A model generated the notes under the pieces. That model ran no database searches and was not told the DNA's origin. It was given only the letters and a program-made list of their open reading frames with translations. Positions 31,471-35,033 of a DNA stretch of 35,033 nucleotides are shown here, one piece after another (the stretch's first letter is position 1; every line of letters starts with the position of its first letter). A program made the translations under genes and the position numbers. Source of the stretch: Muribaculaceae bacterium (GTDB taxonomy: Bacteria > Bacteroidota > Bacteroidia > Bacteroidales > Muribaculaceae); NCBI GenBank assembly GCA_020026215.1, contig JAHHQT010000011.1, positions 1 through 35,033 on the forward strand, given 5' to 3'.

Positions 31471-34400
31471 TTATTTCTTCAAAATTGTAACAGCTGCGCC
31501 GTCGTTAATCTTAACGAAATAAACACCTGATGCCAAACCTGCAACTTCGATAGTTGCGTTGTTGCCGTTGATAGAAACTTCTGCATTAACAGCTGCACCT
31601 GCAACGTTGAAGATAGCGATGTTTTCGATTTCTTCTGTTGCGTCAACATAAACAACTTCTACAGCAGGGTTAGGATATACTTTAACTTCGTTAGCTACAA
31701 CTTCGTTTTCTTCAACTGATGATTGGTTAACCATGATAGTCTTAGGAGCAGGAGTTACACCAACGTTGTGTTCAGTAGGCAATGACCAAACTTGGAATGC
31801 ATTTCTACTTGATAGATAAATGTTGTTTGCACGGTCAAATTGAATTTGATCAACTGTTCCTCTGTTACATTCGATAGTGTATTGGAATGTCAAAGTAGGG
31901 ACGTTGTCTTTTCTTGTGATAGTGTAAATATTAACATTGTTCTTACCGTTTGCAATCGCCAATGTGTTACCATCCATGCTGATTGCGAAACCAGAACCGT
32001 TGCATCCGTCAAGGTCGTCAGCGTTCTTTTCACCTGAGTTGTAAAGAACTTTTCCTGTGTTGTCACAGTAAATCAAAGCAGGAACGTCAGCACTGTTGTT
32101 TCCAGAAGTACGAGTTTGAGAAGCCCAGAAACCGTTTTCTTCAGCAACTACGTTAACGTTAGTGTTGATTAACAAATTAGAAGCGTCTTCGAATACAGCG
32201 TTAGGAGCAGTTTTGATTACGCGGCTTGTACCAACATCGTAGCGAACAAGTTTGTTACCTGCGTTACCTTTAGGATAGTCTTCCAAGAATGTGTAAATCT
32301 TCATGTTTTCACCTTCACCAATTGCAGAAGCACAAGTTGTACCACCACCAATGATGTTTCCGTCAACTAACCATGCACCAGAACCGTCTTTAGTACCTTG
32401 GAACATATTAGTTACTTCGTCTGTATCAGGATTCAACATATATAGACCAGAGTGAGAGTCTGACCAGTCAGCAATAAGGACTGTACCGTCATTCATCATA
32501 CCCATACGGAATGGAGAAGCAGTGTTACCTTTTGCAAATTCGTCGTGAGCGATTGCTGTTGTGTTGATTGGGTTCAAATTGATATCATATTTCCAGATAC
32601 CTTTTGCTTTTTCACCGTCTTTAGTGTTAGAGATATAAACTGTACCAAAGTGTTTGCTTGCAGGGTTATTGTCAATCATAAGACCGCGAGCGTTGTTGAT
32701 TGGTTCAGATTTAACAAGTGTAGGAACTGCGATTGCGCTACCGATTACTTCAACTTGCCATGCTAATTCGCCTTCAGCTATTTCTGTGTTGGCAACAGTT
32801 ACAGTGTTTTCACCTGCAACGATTGCACCTGTAGCAACTTCTCCGACAACTTCTTTTGTATCCTTGTTAAGGAATACGATCTTACCGGATTTGGCTTTAC
32901 CAGTTGATTTGAATGTGAATGTTGTTTCAGCTTCACCCACTGTAGCGTTTAATTCGTATGCGTAGTGACCGCGAACGATTGGTTGGTCAACATCCTTAGT
33001 TGTCCAAACTGAAATCTTACCGTCACGAACAAGATACAATTCAATAGCTGCACTTGCTACTTTGTCTTCAGCATCTAATTCTGTAACGACACGACCTGCT
33101 GCTGTAGCATATTTAACGTCTTCAGCAGCGATGTTAGTGTTAGAAGTTGCTACTTCGTAAGCGTTATTGAAACCGTCAGTTACGTTAACCATCTTCAAGC
33201 CTACCAATTTACCGCCATCAAATGCAGGAACTACCATTACGTTGGCGTTGGCATATTTGAAGAATGTAGCACCATTAGCTTCAACAGGAACGATAGAAGC
33301 ATCGATTCTTCCCATTAGAGGAGCATCGACGTTTTGTGTAGCTGATTGGAATTCAACCGGAGTGGTCTTGTTACCATCAATTACCCAACGGCTGTCGTCA
33401 ACAGGAGATACTAACAATTGGTGGTCAGTACCCAGTTTGTTCAATGTATATTCTGATTCGGCAGATACTGTACCATTGATAAATGTAGTAGCAGCAAGTT
33501 TACCGTCAGCGATTGAGAATTCAACGAAACGCATTGAAGTAGATGAACTAAGAGTAGAAGCTGTAGTCATTACTGAACCTTCTGTGATTGTACCTTTGAC
33601 AGCAATTGTAAGACCTGTCATGGCGTTGAAGTAGTTGCCTGAGTTCATAGATGAGAACCATTCTTTAGGGGCACCTGTAGGTTGTCCTGTAGTTTCATCC
33701 TTTGCCCAATTGAAGATTTTAACGATACCACGAGTTTTACCCGGTTTAATAGCGTCATCCCAGAATTGGTTTTCTCCGTAGTTGATACCGCACAATACGT
33801 TATCAGCAGAGAATGTAATATCAGAAAGTTTTAAGTCACGGTTGCCGTCAAGAGTCAAACCATCAGTACTGATTTGAGTCACTGTCTTGTCTGCCAATTT
33901 AACTGAGTAGATGAATGGGTCATTGTTTGCATCTAATGCCAATACATAAACGTAACCGTTGCGAACGATTTGACGGCGGACAGTCTTGCCTTTTAATTGT
34001 TCAGCAAGAGGAGTAATGTCTGTTCCAACTTGTTTCAAGTTGTATTCGTCACCTAGTATATATTGGTCGTAACCTTTCAATGGGTTTTCATAATCATCAT
34101 AAGTGATTGTTGGAGCTACCCAAGATTCTGATTCAAGGAATGAATTCAAATAAACTGTTTCGTTTGCTTTTACAGTGAAAGGTACTGTGTATTCTTCAGT
34201 AGCCGGTTTGTAACCTGCTGCCTTGAATGATACTGAATATTTACCTGGTTCTAGTTCTTTGAACAAGAAAGCACCGTTCCATTCTTTATCTGTAGTATAA
34301 GTAGCGACTTCTTTACCATCTTTGTGCAATGTAACGACTACATTGTTCAAAGGTTTGTACACATCGTTTGTACGAGCTTGAGGTTTGTAAAGTTTATCGT

Positions 34401-35033
34401 TGAATTTTTCGTGCAAGTCACGAACGATACCATAGATATCACCAGTCTTTTCAGCTTGCCATCCCATGTAGTTAATCAAACCACGAGCGTACAAGTGACC
34501 TTCATGGCGGCAAACGTCATCATTCATGGCACGTTGACGAGCCGGTTGATAAGTGTGGAAATAACCTTCTACCAAGAAACCGGGAGTACCATGTTTCAAA
34601 ACGCCAAGATAACCGTCGAATTCTTTACCGTCAGTTACTTTGATGCTGTGGCTACCGTAGAAATCCCAGTCACCTCTTACGTTGGGATTATCCAAAGCGA
34701 AGAATGACCATGATTTGTGTTGGTCACTGTAAGCGTAAGGCCAGATGTGAAGAGCTAATCCTTTACTACCCGAAGCTTCGTCTTTCTGATCAGAACCACG
34801 ATACAAGAATAGGGGGTAGTTGGCCGGTGAACCTTCGGCTGCTGCGTTAGAGTGGATAGAAATAAATACATCGAAATTGTTTCTTTCAACTTCTTCAGAG
34901 ATTTCAGACAACCGACGGTTATAAGCGTTGGCTTCGTCATCGTTTTTACCTGTATAAGGGTAAGGGCCTACCATAACGTGTGACATAACGATGTTTTGAC
35001 TCAAGTCCAAAGCGGCACCGTTACGTGCAGGGT
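31471..35033 (-). CDS. T9SS-secreted N-acetylmuramoyl-L-alanine amidase, copy 3 (N-terminus outside window)
   Basis: The frame is open to the window edge; about the first 100 residues, including the signal peptide and the first zinc-binding His and Glu, lie outside. The TTG at 35010 is not a real start, since PARNGAA precedes it in frame as in the other copies. Visible are the second zinc His (SIHSNAA) and catalytic Glu (FLVEGYFHTY), the CNA-B-like domain (NNVVVTLHKDGKEVATYTTD), both propeller-like regions and the type A tail (VYPNPAVEVVYVDATEEI to KK). It should have a TolB-like gene upstream if the array pattern holds. Codon choice is strongly biased to forms such as AAC, GTT and CCT. Confidence 0.9.
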   Translation of the reverse strand, partial: PARNGAALDLSQNIVMSHVMVGPYPYTGKNDDEANAYNRRLSEISEEVERNNFDVFISIHSNAAAEGSPANYPLFLYRGSDQKDEASGSKGLALHIWPYAYSDQHKSWSFFALDNPNVRGDWDFYGSHSIKVTDGKEFDGYLGVLKHGTPGFLVEGYFHTYQPARQRAMNDDVCRHEGHLYARGLINYMGWQAEKTGDIYGIVRDLHEKFNDKLYKPQARTNDVYKPLNNVVVTLHKDGKEVATYTTDKEWNGAFLFKELEPGKYSVSFKAAGYKPATEEYTVPFTVKANETVYLNSFLESESWVAPTITYDDYENPLKGYDQYILGDEYNLKQVGTDITPLAEQLKGKTVRRQIVRNGYVYVLALDANNDPFIYSVKLADKTVTQISTDGLTLDGNRDLKLSDITFSADNVLCGINYGENQFWDDAIKPGKTRGIVKIFNWAKDETTGQPTGAPKEWFSSMNSGNYFNAMTGLTIAVKGTITEGSVMTTASTLSSSTSMRFVEFSIADGKLAATTFINGTVSAESEYTLNKLGTDHQLLVSPVDDSRWVIDGNKTTPVEFQSATQNVDAPLMGRIDASIVPVEANGATFFKYANANVMVVPAFDGGKLVGLKMVNVTDGFNNAYEVATSNTNIAAEDVKYATAAGRVVTELDAEDKVASAAIELYLVRDGKISVWTTKDVDQPIVRGHYAYELNATVGEAETTFTFKSTGKAKSGKIVFLNKDTKEVVGEVATGAIVAGENTVTVANTEIAEGELAWQVEVIGSAIAVPTLVKSEPINNARGLMIDNNPASKHFGTVYISNTKDGEKAKGIWKYDINLNPINTTAIAHDEFAKGNTASPFRMGMMNDGTVLIADWSDSHSGLYMLNPDTDEVTNMFQGTKDGSGAWLVDGNIIGGGTTCASAIGEGENMKIYTFLEDYPKGNAGNKLVRYDVGTSRVIKTAPNAVFEDASNLLINTNVNVVAEENGFWASQTRTSGNNSADVPALIYCDNTGKVLYNSGEKNADDLDGCNGSGFAISMDGNTLAIANGKNNVNIYTITRKDNVPTLTFQYTIECNRGTVDQIQFDRANNIYLSSRNAFQVWSLPTEHNVGVTPAPKTIMVNQSSVEENEVVANEVKVYPNPAVEVVYVDATEEIENIAIFNVAGAAVNAEVSINGNNATIEVAGLASGVYFVKINDGAAVTILKK

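Larger units (their letters stand above)
21255..35033 (-). repeat. Tandem array of TolB-like/amidase cassettes, period about 5.0-5.1 kb
   Basis: Two complete cassettes and part of a third lie head to tail on the minus strand. Equivalent points repeat at regular distance: the terminator stems begin at 21263, 26384 and 31420 on the + strand, i.e. 5121 and 5036 bp apart. Gene order inside a unit is TolB-like gene, 15-17 bp gap, amidase gene, shared hairpin. The sequence 5' of the TolB-like ATG (on the minus strand ACTTCAATCACTATG) is also shared between copies 1 and 2. The array continues beyond the right edge. Confidence 0.92.

Noticed and set aside
31471..35010. Amidase copy 3 as a complete 1179-residue gene starting at a TTG
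   Set aside because: The frame continues upstream with residues matching the other copies, so the gene is cut by the window edge.
1..35033. CRISPR array, tRNA or rRNA genes, prophage
   Set aside because: No short regularly spaced repeats, no cloverleaf-like sequence with CCA-type end, and no phage structural or integrase genes were seen; gaps between genes are too small for most of these.

Overview
The window looks like a chromosomal segment of an anaerobic member of the Bacteroidota, most likely order Bacteroidales. The evidence is Bacteroidota-type promoters (TAnnTTTG near -7, sometimes with TTG/TTTG 19-20 bp upstream), weak or absent Shine-Dalgarno sequences, Bacteroidota-specific families (DUF4924, DUF3127, the Bacteroidota-type RNA polymerase omega), class III ribonucleotide reductase, and C-terminal sorting tails of the type IX secretion system (T9SS). 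No tRNA, rRNA, CRISPR array, transposase or phage gene was seen. Genus-level placement is not possible from this sequence alone.

Region 1 (1-8012, + strand) is housekeeping with some accessory genes. It holds the end of a YbgC-like thioesterase and a dprA interrupted by two compensating single-base frameshifts. A unit of Crp/Fnr regulator, DUF4924 protein and prfC follows, closed by a terminator. Next comes a tight four-gene run: a C45-type Ntn hydrolase, a DUF486 membrane protein, a YcxB-like membrane protein and a secreted protein with a sorting-like tail. The region ends with a DUF3127 OB-fold protein whose C-terminus resembles that of SSB.

Region 2 (8086-20991, - strand) begins after a bidirectional terminator. 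It contains nrdD-nrdG; an operon of acyltransferase, membrane metallophosphoesterase, tex, folK and a small DUF1232-like protein; PASTA protein-rluD; bamD-rpoZ; and a stand-alone leuA-like isopropylmalate synthase behind a long leader.

Region 3 (about 21255-35033, - strand) is the striking part. A two-gene cassette is repeated head to tail with a period of about 5.0-5.1 kb. Each complete cassette encodes a 304-residue exported TolB-like beta-propeller protein followed 15-17 bp later by a very large (about 1285-residue) T9SS-secreted N-acetylmuramoyl-L-alanine amidase. Two cassettes are complete; only the amidase of a third is inside the window. Each amidase has a zinc amidase domain, a CNA-B-like domain, two predicted propeller regions and a type A sorting tail, and each is followed by a version of the same hairpin terminator. 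The amidases are predicted to cross the outer membrane while the TolB-like partners lack a sorting tail, so the two products probably act in different places. The paired, multi-copy arrangement is the best candidate in this window for an undescribed system.
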